Of a DNA stretch of 64,000 bases, positions 52,053 to 61,540 are shown piece after piece; positions within the stretch are counted from its first letter, which is position 1, and each line of letters begins with the position of its first letter. The notes beneath the pieces are model-generated. The model had not been told where the DNA came from and made no database searches. It saw only the letters and a program-made list of their open reading frames with translations. Source of the stretch: an uncultured Neomegalonema sp. (GTDB taxonomy: Bacteria > Pseudomonadota > Alphaproteobacteria > Rhodobacterales > Rhodobacteraceae); contig CALDSD010000069.1 of NCBI GenBank assembly GCA_937911325.1, forward strand, positions 1 through 64,000. The letters are read 5' to 3'. The position numbers and the translations under genes were made by a program.

Positions 52053-52952
52053 ATGCAGAACGAGACGCCGCCGGAGTTTCGGCGGGAGATGTATGTCAGT
52101 CCGGCGCCCTACCTCCCGTTTCTCGATGCGCATAAGGGAAAACCTCCTGGGCTGTGGGCGTTGGACCCGGCGACCTGGGTCGAGCTCGACGCGGCCTATG
52201 CGCCGCAGATGGCCTATCGCGATCGCTTGAACGGCGAACGCGCCGATCAAGTCGCGTTGGCGACGCCGGGTTCCGAGGCGGCGGTCGCTGAATTGAGCGA
52301 TCATCTCGTCGATTACCTTACGAAGGATCCATCGACCGGGTTTCTTCGGATCGGCGAGGGCGTCCGTCGCCCCGACGGCGTGACGATCATCGCGACCGGC
52401 GCGATCGGCGCCCTCGGCCGGCTTTGCCAGGAGGACTGGGTCGTCATGCAGGAGCGCGACGGCGCGTCGGAATACGTTCTGACGGCCGCCAATCTCTGCT
52501 TTCCGTCGCACTGGGACCTGCGCGAAAAGATCGGGCTGCCCCTGACCCCGATCCATGCCCCCGTCCCGGATTACGAGGTCGATCTTGCGCCGCGCATCAA
52601 CCGGGTGTTCTCGGCGCTCCACGAGGATCGGCCGCTTCAGCGCCTGAACTGGTCTGTTTACGACTATGACGAGCTGCATCTGCCGGGCGCGCCGCATCGC
52701 GCGACGGGGAGGGACGCGCGCCCCGACTTCTTCTTGCGGGTCGAGAGGCAGACGCTTCGTCGTCTGCCGCAGACGAAAGCCGTGGTCTTCGGGATCAAGA
52801 TCTACATCACGCCGCTTGAGGATCTGCCGAAAGATGTGCTGGGGCCATTGGCCGAGGCTCTGTTGGCGCAGCCGCGTTCTCTGGTCGAGTATAAAGGCGG
52901 CGAGGCCCTGCTAAGCGGATCGGTCGACCGGATCAACGAGCTGCGCGCCTGA
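52053..52952 (+). CDS. HODM alpha-subunit-like (DUF3445) haem protein
   Basis: A 299-residue DUF3445 protein, the family now linked to haem-dependent oxidative N-demethylase, which removes a methyl group from dimethylamine. Visible signatures: FLRIGEGVRRPDG-like region, DWVVMQERDGASEYVLTAAN, CFPSHWDLREKIGLPLTPIH and NWSVYDYDELHLP. The Cys and His residues in CFPSHW and PIHAPVP are candidates for haem or metal contacts. The other HODM subunits are not adjacent, so the reaction is uncertain. It follows the methyltransferase by 4 bases. ATG 52053 has GAGGGG 11 bases upstream. Confidence 0.8.
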   Translation: MQNETPPEFRREMYVSPAPYLPFLDAHKGKPPGLWALDPATWVELDAAYAPQMAYRDRLNGERADQVALATPGSEAAVAELSDHLVDYLTKDPSTGFLRIGEGVRRPDGVTIIATGAIGALGRLCQEDWVVMQERDGASEYVLTAANLCFPSHWDLREKIGLPLTPIHAPVPDYEVDLAPRINRVFSALHEDRPLQRLNWSVYDYDELHLPGAPHRATGRDARPDFFLRVERQTLRRLPQTKAVVFGIKIYITPLEDLPKDVLGPLAEALLAQPRSLVEYKGGEALLSGSVDRINELRA

Positions 52953-52965
52953 CGCGTTTCCGCGA

Positions 52966-52997
52966 CCAAAAAAGGCCGCCCCGGGTGGGACGGCCTT
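52966..52997 (-). terminator. Intrinsic terminator of glnA
   Basis: The hairpin arms AAGGCCG and CGGCCTT are extended inside by three C-G pairs after one mismatch, with a GGGT loop. On the minus strand the hairpin is followed by a run of six or more U. It lies 27 bases past the glnA stop, between convergent genes. Confidence 0.8.
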
Positions 52998-53023
52998 GAG
53001 GGTCACCCTGAAAGCCAGACGGC

Positions 53024-54433
53024 TTAGCAGGAGTAGTACATCTGGAACTCGACCGGGTGCGGGGTGTGTTCGAAGGCGTAAACCTCTTCCCACTTGAGTT
53101 CCGCATAGCCTTCCAGCTGGTCCTTCGAGAAGACGCCGCCTTTCAGCAGGAACTCGTGATCCGCTTCCATGCTATCGAGCGCTTCACGCAGCGATCCGCA
53201 AACGGTCGGGATCTCGGCCAGTTCTTCCGGCGGCAACGCATAGAGATCTTTCTCCATCGGCTCGCCCGGATGGATCTTGTTCTCGATGCCGTCGAGGCCC
53301 GCCATCAGCAGGGCGGAGAAGCACAGGTATGGGTTCGACGACGGATCCGGGAACCGGGCCTCGACGCGCTTGGCCTTCGGCGACTCCGCCCACGGAATAC
53401 GCACGCAACCCGAGCGGTTGCGCGCCGAGTAGGCGCGCAGAACCGGCGCCTCAAAGCCGGGGATCAGGCGCTTGTAGGAGTTCGTCGACGGGTTGGTGAA
53501 GGCGTTGAGCGTCTTGGCGTGCTTCAGCAGGCCGCCAATGAAGTAGAGCGCCGTGTCCGACAGATCGGCGTAGCCATTGCCCGCAAACGCCGGCGCGCCG
53601 TCCTTCCAGATCGACATGTTGACATGCATGCCGGTGCCGTTGTCGCCAGCAATCGGCTTTGGCATGAAGGTCGCCGACTTGCCGTAGGCGGCCGCCACGT
53701 TGTGGATGATGTACTTGTACTTCTGCAGCTGGTCGCCCTGAGTGGTCAACGAGTCGAAGATCAAGCCCAGCTCGTGCTGACAAGACGCCACTTCGTGGTG
53801 GTGCTTGTCGACCTTCATGCCGATCTTCTTCATGGTCGACAGCATTTCAGACCGCATGTCCTGCGCCGCGTCCGTCGGGTTGACCGGGAAGTAGCCGCCT
53901 TTGACGCCCGGACGATGGCCCATGTTGCCCATCTCGTACTCGGTGTCGGTATTCCATGCCGCGTCGACCGCGTCGACCTCGTAGCCGACCTTGTTCATCT
54001 TGTTCGAGAAGCGAACATCGTCGAACAGGAAGAACTCGGCCTCAGGACCGAAGTAGGCGACGTCGCCGACGCCGGACGACTTCAGATAAGCCTCCGCCTT
54101 TTCGGCCGTTCCACGCGGGTCGCGTTCGTACGCGGCGCCGGTGTCCGGCTCGACGACCGAACAATGGATCGCCATGGTAGTTTCCGCGTAGAACGGGTCG
54201 ATATACACCGACGACGTGTCCGGCAGGAGCTTCATGTCCGACTTGTCGATCGACTTCCATCCGGCGATCGACGATCCGTCGAACATAAAGCCGTTCTCAA
54301 GGAAACCTTCGTCGATCTCGTGCTCCATGACCGTCACGTGCTGGAGCTTTCCGCGCGGGTCGGTGAAGCGCAGGTCGAGATATGCGACCTCCTTCTCCTT
54401 CATCAGGTCGAGCATCGCCTTAGCGTCTGACAT
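53024..54433 (-). CDS. glnA: Type I glutamine synthetase
   Basis: GlnA, 469 residues, makes glutamine from glutamate, ammonia and ATP. Signatures: [84 protein letters not shown], and the adenylylation tyrosine in [12 protein letters not shown]. This start, [11 protein letters not shown], is family-typical and has AAGGGA upstream. Unusually, the same frame runs upstream without a stop for 192 more codons (to 55009), so a 661-residue form is possible. glnB precedes it; a hairpin terminator follows. Confidence 0.96.
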   Translation of the reverse strand: MSDAKAMLDLMKEKEVAYLDLRFTDPRGKLQHVTVMEHEIDEGFLENGFMFDGSSIAGWKSIDKSDMKLLPDTSSVYIDPFYAETTMAIHCSVVEPDTGAAYERDPRGTAEKAEAYLKSSGVGDVAYFGPEAEFFLFDDVRFSNKMNKVGYEVDAVDAAWNTDTEYEMGNMGHRPGVKGGYFPVNPTDAAQDMRSEMLSTMKKIGMKVDKHHHEVASCQHELGLIFDSLTTQGDQLQKYKYIIHNVAAAYGKSATFMPKPIAGDNGTGMHVNMSIWKDGAPAFAGNGYADLSDTALYFIGGLLKHAKTLNAFTNPSTNSYKRLIPGFEAPVLRAYSARNRSGCVRIPWAESPKAKRVEARFPDPSSNPYLCFSALLMAGLDGIENKIHPGEPMEKDLYALPPEELAEIPTVCGSLREALDSMEADHEFLLKGGVFSKDQLEGYAELKWEEVYAFEHTPHPVEFQMYYSC

Positions 54434-55009
54434 TCTCTTTTCCCTTTCAATTGGATCGGTGTGACTGCTGTCGGGTACGGGCGCCGGGGTCGGAGTAACG
54501 ACTTCGGCGGGCGTCTTGGTGGCCAGGGTCGGCTTGTCGCCAGACGCTGACGGCGTCGGGTCTGGCTCGGCATCGGCCTCTGCTTCGGGGGTCGGCGGCG
54601 GCGTCGTCGCCGTTCCGCCCCCAGCCGCGATCGGCAGATCCGGCCGCCGCGCCGCAACCGTCTCAAGCGGCTCTGGCTTCAATGGCGCTGGCGCGTCGCC
54701 GCTTTCAGCGCTCGCCGGCGGCGCCGCGTCAGGGGCGGGCGTCGGCGGTGGAGCGGCGGGCTCGGGGATCAACGGCGCGGGCTTGAGAACCTTCGGCTCC
54801 GGCGCTGGAGCGTCCGCAGGGCCCTCAGAAGCCGTATCGACCACCGGATCCGCGGCGGGTTCCGCCTTAGGTTCGGGGGCCTGAGTGGAAACCGGTTCCG
54901 GATCAGCCTGGGCTGGCGGCGCCGGTTGCGGCGGCGGCGCGGCCTCCTCCGACTTCGGCGGAGCCGCCTCCGGCTTCTTTCGTCCAAATAACCAACTAAA
55001 CAAACTCAC
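54434..55009 (-). other. Pro/Ala/Glu-rich coding-like stretch fused in frame to glnA
   Basis: 192 codons from GTG 55009, read straight into GlnA Met with no stop. The start [19 protein letters not shown] is a short amphipathic or hydrophobic patch then a basic cluster. The rest is Pro/Ala/Glu/Asp-rich (repeated PAP, PEP and APDAAPP-type motifs), with a Gly-Gly-Gly near residue 128, and looks disordered. GGGAG lies 10 bases before the GTG, and glnB ends 39 bases upstream. It may be an N-terminal extension of GlnA, or a separate small gene that lost its stop. No family was recognised. Confidence 0.5.
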
Positions 55010-55048
55010 TTCAGCGCATCTCCCTCTCGCTGACGTCGCAGAAAAGCG

Positions 55049-55411
<363 letters not shown>

Positions 55412-55443
55412 CTAGCTGTGCGCGTTAACGTTTCCAGCTGAAC

Positions 55444-55459
55444 AGCAAAGAATGGGCCA
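55444..55459 (-). promoter_or_regulatory. Sigma-54 promoter of glnB
   Basis: On the minus strand TGGCCCATTCTTTGCT has the GG-N10-GC spacing of RpoN promoters and agrees with TGGCACG-N4-TTGCW except for two bases. Transcription would start about 45 bases before the glnB ATG. An NtrC-like site lies upstream. Confidence 0.65.
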
Positions 55460-55530
55460 TTTATATTTTTTCTTCAATAACAATGGGTTATTGTGTTTTT
55501 GAGTTTGTTTCGCGCCTAACAATTCAGCGG

Positions 55531-55549
55531 TTGCATATTTTTTGTGCAA
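55531..55549. promoter_or_regulatory. NtrC-like enhancer site
   Basis: TTGCAT-N7-GTGCAA matches 11 of 12 specified bases of the NtrC consensus TTGCAC-N7-GTGCAA. It lies about 72 bases upstream of the -24 element of the sigma-54 promoter, the usual enhancer distance, and just before the divergent nnr gene. Confidence 0.6.
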
Positions 55550-55576
55550 TCTCATTAATAGAGTTGGAGAAGGTTG

Positions 55577-57244
55577 ATGACAGCGCCCCATGATCCTGTG
55601 CTGGCGGAGCGGCTCCAGCAGCGACTGCTCATCGCGGCGGAGGTGCGAGAGATCGACGCTCGCGCGGTTCAGGCCGGCGTCTCCGGCGCGGCGCTGATGG
55701 CGCGCGCGGGCGCTTCCGTCGCTCAATGCGCGCAGGACATGCTCAGGGCAAAGACCCCGCGCAGCGCGCGCGTCGCGGTTCTGTGCGGGCCGGGGAAAAA
55801 CGGCGGGGACGGTTTTGTCGCAGCGCGTCTGCTCGCTGGGCGGGGATACCGGGTCGACCTCTGGGACATCCCGCCGGCCGGCGATCCAGCGCAAGAGGTC
55901 TTGGAGGCGACAGCCGCCTGGACGGCGGATCACCCGACCTTGCCGCTGGCGGACGCCGCAACCGACGGCTCGGCGCTTCCGAACGCCGATCTGGTGATTG
56001 ACGCTTTGTTCGGCGTTGGTCTGACGCGCGCTCTGACAGGGGAGCCTGCGACGATCGCCCGTTTGTTGCGCAGCCGCGGATCGCCGCCCGTTTTGAGCGT
56101 CGACATCCCCTCTGGAGTGTGCTCGGACACCGGAATTGTCAGAGGCGAGGCGTTTCAGGCGACGCGCACCGTCACCTTTGTCGCGCCGAAACTCGGCCAT
56201 TTCTTAGGCGATGGCGCTCTGCTCGCCGGCGATCTGACCGTCGCTCAGATCGGCGCTCCGCCAAGCGCGATCAATGCGGCGCTGGAGAACTCGACGCGGC
56301 CGGTGACATTGGCGACCCCTTCTGTTTTCGCCCAGCCCTTGACCAAACAGACCTCGATTAAACCGACCTTGGCCAAACAGAGGCCTGACGCCCATAAATA
56401 CGACTACGGCCACGCGGTTGTGGCGAGCGGGGGGCTCGGCGCGAGCGGCGCCGCACGCTTGGCGGCGCATGCGGCCTTGCGCGTCGGAGCGGGCCTTGTG
56501 ACCGTCGCGGCGCCGCAAGAAGCGGTTCCGGAATGTGCGGCTCATCTGACGTCCGTGATGCTTCGCGAAACCGCAGGACTGGATGACTGGGGGGCGCTTC
56601 TCTCAGACCCGCGGGTCACGTCTCTCGCCCTTGGGCCCGGCATGAGCAGAGGGCGCGGCGCCAACCCGTCAAGGACTTGCGAGGTCGTCGAAGCCGTCCT
56701 CGCGGGGTCCCATCCAACCACGGTTGTTCTGGACGCCGACGCGCTGACCTGCTGGTCGTCGCTTGAGCATCTCGCCGACGCGATCCGCGGCTCACGGTCG
56801 ACCGTCGTCTTGACCCCCCATTTCGGCGAATTTCGCCATCTGTTCCCAGACTTGGCCGACCGGCTGACGCAACAGCGCCCGGCCGGCCTGCTCGACGGGA
56901 AGGCGGACATGGTTTTGGAGGCGTCGAAACGCTCGGGCGCGACGGTGTTGTTGAAAGGGATGGATACGGTGATCGCAGCGCCGTGGGGGGAGGTGACGGT
57001 CCACTCCGCGGTTCGGGAGCGCGCAGCGCCGCAGATTGCGACTGCGGGGGCGGGAGATGTGCTCACCGGCGTCATCGCGGGCCTGGGAGCGCGAGGTTGG
57101 CGGGCGTTTGACGCCGCGTGCGCCGCAGCCTGGCTGCACGTGGAGGCGGCGCGAGCGGTGGGCCTGGGGCTGATCGCCGAGGATCTGCCGGACGCCTTGC
57201 CCGCGGCGATGTCCGCTGCGGACTCGCGCGCCCTCGAAGATTGA
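55577..57244 (+). CDS. nnr: Bifunctional NAD(P)H-hydrate epimerase / ADP-dependent dehydratase
   Basis: A 555-residue fusion that repairs hydrated NAD(P)H. The N-terminal YjeF_N domain (about 20-235) has CGPGKNGGDGFVAARLLAG and SVDIPSGVCSDTG. The C-terminal YjeF_C carbohydrate-kinase-like domain (about 270-550) has HKYDYGHAVVASGGLGASGA, LALGPGMSRGRGAN, LDADALTCW, VLTPHFGEFRHLF and the ATP-site TAGAGDVLTGVIAGL. ATG 55577 lies just after GGAGAAGG; the TTG immediately before it is the other option. It is divergent from glnB; nnr and glnB are commonly neighbours in proteobacteria. Confidence 0.95.
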   Translation: MTAPHDPVLAERLQQRLLIAAEVREIDARAVQAGVSGAALMARAGASVAQCAQDMLRAKTPRSARVAVLCGPGKNGGDGFVAARLLAGRGYRVDLWDIPPAGDPAQEVLEATAAWTADHPTLPLADAATDGSALPNADLVIDALFGVGLTRALTGEPATIARLLRSRGSPPVLSVDIPSGVCSDTGIVRGEAFQATRTVTFVAPKLGHFLGDGALLAGDLTVAQIGAPPSAINAALENSTRPVTLATPSVFAQPLTKQTSIKPTLAKQRPDAHKYDYGHAVVASGGLGASGAARLAAHAALRVGAGLVTVAAPQEAVPECAAHLTSVMLRETAGLDDWGALLSDPRVTSLALGPGMSRGRGANPSRTCEVVEAVLAGSHPTTVVLDADALTCWSSLEHLADAIRGSRSTVVLTPHFGEFRHLFPDLADRLTQQRPAGLLDGKADMVLEASKRSGATVLLKGMDTVIAAPWGEVTVHSAVRERAAPQIATAGAGDVLTGVIAGLGARGWRAFDAACAAAWLHVEAARAVGLGLIAEDLPDALPAAMSAADSRALED

Positions 57245-57368
57245 AAGCCGAACGCCGATTTTCTCTCGCGTCTTGGCAAAGCGGTTGTTATACGACCGCG
57301 CAATTCCGGGAACGCTGCTTCTTCCAGAGGGAGGGCGTGGTCGGCGCGTCGAGCGACGTGACGGCGTT

Positions 57369-57453
57369 GCGGGCGTGGTGAAACTGGTAGACACGCGAGA
57401 TTTAGGTTCTCGTGCCGCAAGGCGTGGGGGTTCAAGTCCCTCCGCCCGCACCA
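57369..57453 (+). tRNA. tRNA-Leu (anticodon UAG)
   Basis: An 85-nucleotide type II tRNA with encoded CCA. The acceptor stem GCGGGCG pairs with CGCCCGC, and the discriminator base is A. The anticodon stem CGAGA/TCTCG holds loop TTTAGGT, anticodon TAG at 57403-57405, reading CUA and other CUN leucine codons. A long variable arm (TGCCGCAAGGCG) confirms the class, and a TTCAAGT T-loop follows. Confidence 0.95.
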
Positions 57454-57563
57454 CAGCCGCCGTATCGTAGGTCGTTAGATGGCTGATCTCCGGCGCAGTT
57501 GTTTGAGAGCGCCTGTGTCGTCGTGATTGCGGCGGCTTCGGGCCAGAAACGAAATTGACCGTG

Positions 57564-57579
57564 GGCGGAGCGCTCCGCC
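57564..57579. repeat. Perfect 16-base palindrome in the tig leader
   Basis: GGCGGAGCGCTCCGCC lies 31 bases before the tig start codon. In RNA it could form a short GC-rich stem close to the ribosome binding region; a role is not established. Confidence 0.35.
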
Positions 57580-57610
57580 ACCGAATGCGAAAAGAAGTGC
57601 GAGCTGCAAA

Positions 57611-58948
57611 ATGCAAGTGACCGAAACCTCGGCCGAGGGTCTCAAGCGGGTTTACGCGGCGAAAGCGCCCGCCGTGGAGATTGAGAACAAGATCGACGAG
57701 AAGATCCAGACCGTGCGGAAAGACTTCACCATGAAGGGCTTCCGCAAGGGCAAGGCGCCGCTGACGCTGCTGAAGAAGATGTTCGGCAAAAGCGTTATGG
57801 GCGAGGTCATGCAAGAGCTTGTGGATGACGCCCTCCGCGCGCATTTCGAGGAGAGCGGCCATCGCCCGACGGCGCAGCCGGACGTGAAAATCGTCAACGA
57901 GGACTTCAAGGAAGGCGACGATCTCGACGTCGAGTTTTCCTACGAAATGATGCCGGAGATCCCTGAAGTCGATTTCGCGGCGATTTCATTGCAGCGGCTG
58001 GTCGTCGAGCCGGATGAGACGGCGATCACTGAGACGCTCGAGAAACTGGCGGCCGACGCCACCAGCTTTGAAGAGAAAGAGGGCGCTGCGGAGGACGCGG
58101 ATCAGGTCGTGATCGACTTCGTCGGCAAGGTCGATGGCGAAGCCTTTGAAGGCGGCTCGGCTGAAGACTTCCCTCTGACGCTCGGATCCGGGCAGTTCAT
58201 CCCGGGCTTTGAGGAGCAGCTGGTCGGGCTGAAGGTTGGCGATGAAAAAGCCGTCGAAGTGACGTTCCCGGCCGAGTACGGCGCGGAGAACCTAGCGGGA
58301 AAAGACGCAGTCTTTGACGTGAACGTGAAAGAAGTGCGCGCCCCGAAAGCCAGCGAAATCGACGATGAACTGGCCAAGAAATACGGCGCCGAGGACCTCG
58401 ACGCCCTGAAGACCCAGATCTCGGACCGCTTGTCGGAAGAATATCGCGGCGCGGCGCGGGCGCTCACCAAGCGCGAGTTGCTCGACAAGTTGAACGAGGC
58501 GGTCTCGTTCGACCTTCCGGCGACAATGGTTGAACCCGAGGCGAAAGCGATCGCGCATCAGCTCTGGCATGACGAGAACCCTGATGTCGACCCGAGCGAC
58601 CACAGTCACCAAGAGATCGAGCCCACGCAAGAGCACGACGATCTTGCCGTCCGCCGCGTCAAACTCGGTCTGTTGCTCGCGGATGTTGGCCGGGTCAACG
58701 AAATCGACGTGACCGACGCCGAACTCAACACCGCGATCATGCAGCAGGCGCGTCAGTACCCCGGTCAGGAAAAAGCGTTCTTCGACTACATCCGGAACAC
58801 GCCCCAGGCGATGCAGAGCGTTCGGGCGCCGTTGTTCGAAGACAAAGTCATCGACTACGTGTTTGAGCTCGCCGCCGTCACCGAGAAAAACGTCTCGGCC
58901 GACGATCTGAAGGCGGCTCTGGAAGAGCTTGATAAGGACGACGAATAA
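57611..58948 (+). CDS. tig: Trigger factor
   Basis: A 445-residue ribosome-bound chaperone and peptidyl-prolyl isomerase. The N-terminal ribosome-binding domain ([15 protein letters not shown], and the signature [18 protein letters not shown]) covers about 1-145. An FKBP-type PPIase domain (about 155-240) has [20 protein letters not shown], then [19 protein letters not shown] helical C-terminal substrate cradle follows. ATG 57611 is the family start; the frame is open back to 57527. It heads the tig-clpP-clpX-lon cluster. Confidence 0.96.
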   Translation: MQVTETSAEGLKRVYAAKAPAVEIENKIDEKIQTVRKDFTMKGFRKGKAPLTLLKKMFGKSVMGEVMQELVDDALRAHFEESGHRPTAQPDVKIVNEDFKEGDDLDVEFSYEMMPEIPEVDFAAISLQRLVVEPDETAITETLEKLAADATSFEEKEGAAEDADQVVIDFVGKVDGEAFEGGSAEDFPLTLGSGQFIPGFEEQLVGLKVGDEKAVEVTFPAEYGAENLAGKDAVFDVNVKEVRAPKASEIDDELAKKYGAEDLDALKTQISDRLSEEYRGAARALTKRELLDKLNEAVSFDLPATMVEPEAKAIAHQLWHDENPDVDPSDHSHQEIEPTQEHDDLAVRRVKLGLLLADVGRVNEIDVTDAELNTAIMQQARQYPGQEKAFFDYIRNTPQAMQSVRAPLFEDKVIDYVFELAAVTEKNVSADDLKAALEELDKDDE

Positions 58949-59091
58949 AAATCGCCTGACCTTTGGCACGCGGCTCGCGTGCCTGCTCTTGCGGCGGCCC
59001 ATCAAGAGGGCTACCTCGCCAAGACGTTCAGAACGACACGCGGGCGGCCCGACGGTTCGCGGCCACCCCGCACACAGCAGGAGCAGGCGCA

Positions 59092-59724
59092 ATGCGCGAC
59101 CCCGTCGACACTTTCACGAACTTCATTATCCCGACCGTCGAAGAAACGACGTCGCGCGGCAGCATTCGATACGACATTTTCTCTCGCCTGCTGAAGGAGC
59201 GGATTATCTTCGTCGCGGGACCTGTCCAGGACGAAATGGCGACGATCATCGTCGCGCAGCTTCTGTTCCTTGAAGCGGAAAACCCGAAAAAAGAGATCTC
59301 GATGTACATCAACAGCCCTGGCGGCGTGGTGACGTCGGGGATGTCGATCTATGACACGATGCGGTACATCCGCCCGCCGGTGTCGACCGTTTGCGTCGGA
59401 CAGGCGGCCTCGATGGGGTCGCTTCTATTGGCCGCTGGCCAGCCAGACATGCGGTTTTCGCTGCCCAACAGCCGGATCATGGTGCATCAGCCGTCGGGCG
59501 GCTTCCAGGGGCAGGCGTCTGATATCGAGCGTCACGCCAAAGACATCATCGCTTTGAAGCATCGATTGAACGAGATCTATGTGAAGCATACGGGCCGCAC
59601 GATCGAGGAAGTCGAGAACACGCTGGACCGCGACCACTTCATGACGGCGGAAGAGGCGAAGGACTGGGGCCTGATCGACCAGATCGTGTCCCATCGTGAG
59701 CCGGCGGCCGACGAAAGCGAGTAA
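59092..59724 (+). CDS. clpP: ATP-dependent Clp protease proteolytic subunit
   Basis: ClpP, 210 residues, forms the 14-mer proteolytic barrel docked by ClpX or ClpA. The catalytic triad is visible: Ser in [14 protein letters not shown], His in [13 protein letters not shown] and Asp in [12 protein letters not shown]. The handle region ([15 protein letters not shown]) is normal. ATG 59092 has AGGAG 9 bases upstream; the frame is open to 58963. It starts 143 bases after tig and 337 before clpX. Confidence 0.97.
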   Translation: MRDPVDTFTNFIIPTVEETTSRGSIRYDIFSRLLKERIIFVAGPVQDEMATIIVAQLLFLEAENPKKEISMYINSPGGVVTSGMSIYDTMRYIRPPVSTVCVGQAASMGSLLLAAGQPDMRFSLPNSRIMVHQPSGGFQGQASDIERHAKDIIALKHRLNEIYVKHTGRTIEEVENTLDRDHFMTAEEAKDWGLIDQIVSHREPAADESE

Positions 59725-60061
59725 GAAACGTAGCTGTTGGCGTCGCGTGCTGTCCGGTCCGTGTTGGACGGCGCGGCGCTACAGCAACAGTTTCATCGGG
59801 TTATAAGGGCTTTAGCGACCGAAAATGGGTTGCGGCCCGGCTTTTGAATCTCACATCAGGCTGATGAAGCTTGAATGCGGTGGCGAACGCGTGCTCCTAT
59901 CTGAACAGTATGGAGTCGTCTGGCGTTAACTGTTTTCTCGCAGAAGCCGGCGAACACTGTCGGACCTGGTCGCGCCAAGGCGCGGTTTGGCTACGGCGCG
60001 GAAAAAAATCAATCGGTCGTCGGTGCTAGCCGACAAACGACGGCCGAGACAGGAGACGCAG
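59725..60061. other. clpP-clpX intergenic region
   Basis: 337 bases without a supported gene. A CTTGAA near 59870 and CCTATCT near 59895 loosely resemble a heat-shock promoter, but the 20-base spacing is too long to accept. AGGAG 7 bases before ATG 60062 is the clpX ribosome binding site. The clpX frame remains open to 59987 without homology. No RNA gene or repeat was recognised. Confidence 0.5.
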
Positions 60062-61333
60062 ATGACTAAGTCGAACGGCGGCGAATCCAAGAACACGCTC
60101 TACTGTTCGTTCTGCGGCAAGAGCCAGCACGAGGTTCGCAAGCTGATCGCAGGGCCGACGGTGTTTATCTGCGACGAATGCGTCGAGCTTTGCATGGACA
60201 TCATCCGAGAAGAGGCCAAGAACAGCTTGGTCAAATCCTCGGATGGCGTACCCACTCCGCTGGAGATCTGCCGGGTTCTCGACGATTACGTGATCGGGCA
60301 GGCTGTGGCGAAGCGGGTGCTGTCGGTCGCGGTTCACAACCACTACAAGCGCTTGAACCACGCCCAAGGAAACGGCGACGTCGAACTGGCGAAGTCGAAC
60401 ATCCTTTTGATCGGCCCGACCGGGTGCGGCAAGACGTTGCTGGCTCAGACATTGGCGCGGATCCTGGACGTTCCGTTCACAATGGCGGACGCGACCACGC
60501 TGACGGAGGCGGGTTATGTCGGCGAGGATGTTGAGAACATTATCCTAAAGTTGCTCCAGTCGGCGGACTACAACGTCGAACGGGCGCAACGCGGCATCGT
60601 TTATATCGACGAAGTAGATAAAATTAGCCGCAAATCAGATAACCCATCGATCACCCGCGACGTGTCTGGCGAGGGCGTGCAGCAGGCGCTTCTCAAGATC
60701 ATGGAAGGCACTGTCGCCTCGGTGCCGCCCCAAGGTGGCCGCAAGCACCCGCAGCAGGAGTTTTTGCAGGTCGATACGACCAACATCCTGTTCATCTGCG
60801 GCGGCGCGTTCGCCGGCCTGGACAAGATCATCGCCCAGCGCGGCAAGGGGTCTGCGATCGGGTTTGGCGCCGACGTGAAGTCAGATGACGATCGCCGGAC
60901 GGGAGAGCTTCTCCGCGAACTCGAGCCGGAGGACCTGCTGAAGTTCGGCCTAATCCCGGAATTCGTCGGCCGTCTCCCTGTCGTGGCGACGCTTGAGGAC
61001 CTTGATGAGGACGCGCTTGTTCAGATTCTGTCCGAACCGCGGAACGCCTTGATCAAACAGTATCAGCGGTTGTTCGAGATGGAGGGCGTCGAGCTAAACT
61101 TCACCGAAGACGCGCTCCACGCCGTCGCGCGCAAGGCGATCGCCCGGAAAACAGGCGCTCGCGGTTTGCGCTCGATTCTGGAAGATGTGCTGCTTGACGC
61201 GATGTTCGATCTGCCGGGTTTGGAGAACATCAAGCAGGTTGTCGTTGACGACGATGTGATCGAAGGGCGGAAGAAGCCGGTCTTTGTCTATCAAGAAGGC
61301 GCGACTGCGAAGGAGGGGGCGAAAGCCTCTTAA
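60062..61333 (+). CDS. clpX: ATP-dependent Clp protease ATPase subunit ClpX
   Basis: ClpX, 423 residues, is an AAA+ unfoldase that feeds ClpP. The N-terminal zinc-binding domain has [12 protein letters not shown] and [10 protein letters not shown] (four Cys). AAA+ motifs: Walker [14 protein letters not shown], Walker [11 protein letters not shown], the pore-loop GYVGEDVE, sensor-2 region [12 protein letters not shown]. The IGF loop that docks ClpP reads [13 protein letters not shown] 60062 has AGGAG 7 bases upstream. Confidence 0.98.
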   Translation: MTKSNGGESKNTLYCSFCGKSQHEVRKLIAGPTVFICDECVELCMDIIREEAKNSLVKSSDGVPTPLEICRVLDDYVIGQAVAKRVLSVAVHNHYKRLNHAQGNGDVELAKSNILLIGPTGCGKTLLAQTLARILDVPFTMADATTLTEAGYVGEDVENIILKLLQSADYNVERAQRGIVYIDEVDKISRKSDNPSITRDVSGEGVQQALLKIMEGTVASVPPQGGRKHPQQEFLQVDTTNILFICGGAFAGLDKIIAQRGKGSAIGFGADVKSDDDRRTGELLRELEPEDLLKFGLIPEFVGRLPVVATLEDLDEDALVQILSEPRNALIKQYQRLFEMEGVELNFTEDALHAVARKAIARKTGARGLRSILEDVLLDAMFDLPGLENIKQVVVDDDVIEGRKKPVFVYQEGATAKEGAKAS

Positions 61334-61361
61334 GCGCTTTGGCGTAACGTATTGAATTTAA

Positions 61362-61393
61362 ACGCGCTTGCGATTGCAGGCGCGTTTTGTTTT
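61362..61393 (+). terminator. Intrinsic terminator after clpX
   Basis: A 10-base-pair stem, ACGCGCTTGC paired with GCAGGCGCGT (one G-U), with a GATT tetraloop and a following TTTTGTTTT tract. It starts 28 bases after the clpX stop and separates clpX from lon. Confidence 0.85.
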
Positions 61394-61540
61394 GGCAACG
61401 GCCTCAACGACAAGACGCGTCGCGCCATTCTCGCGCTTGAAACCGCTGGTCGCTAGTTCCAACTTTACGCGTGTAACTGAGCTGTGACAGCTTACCGGGG
61501 CTAAAGGGCACGGGCGGCTGTCGACGAAGGAAGATCCCTT

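Noticed and set aside
54516-54884. Plus-strand Gly/Ser/Ala-rich open frame opposite the Pro-rich segment
   Set aside because: It is the antisense image of Pro/Ala codons (GGC, GCG), lacks a ribosome binding site and has no family resemblance.
59870-59905. Heat-shock (RpoH) promoter before clpX
   Set aside because: CTTGAA and CCTATCT are present but about 20 bases apart, longer than the RpoH spacer, and the -10 match is weak.
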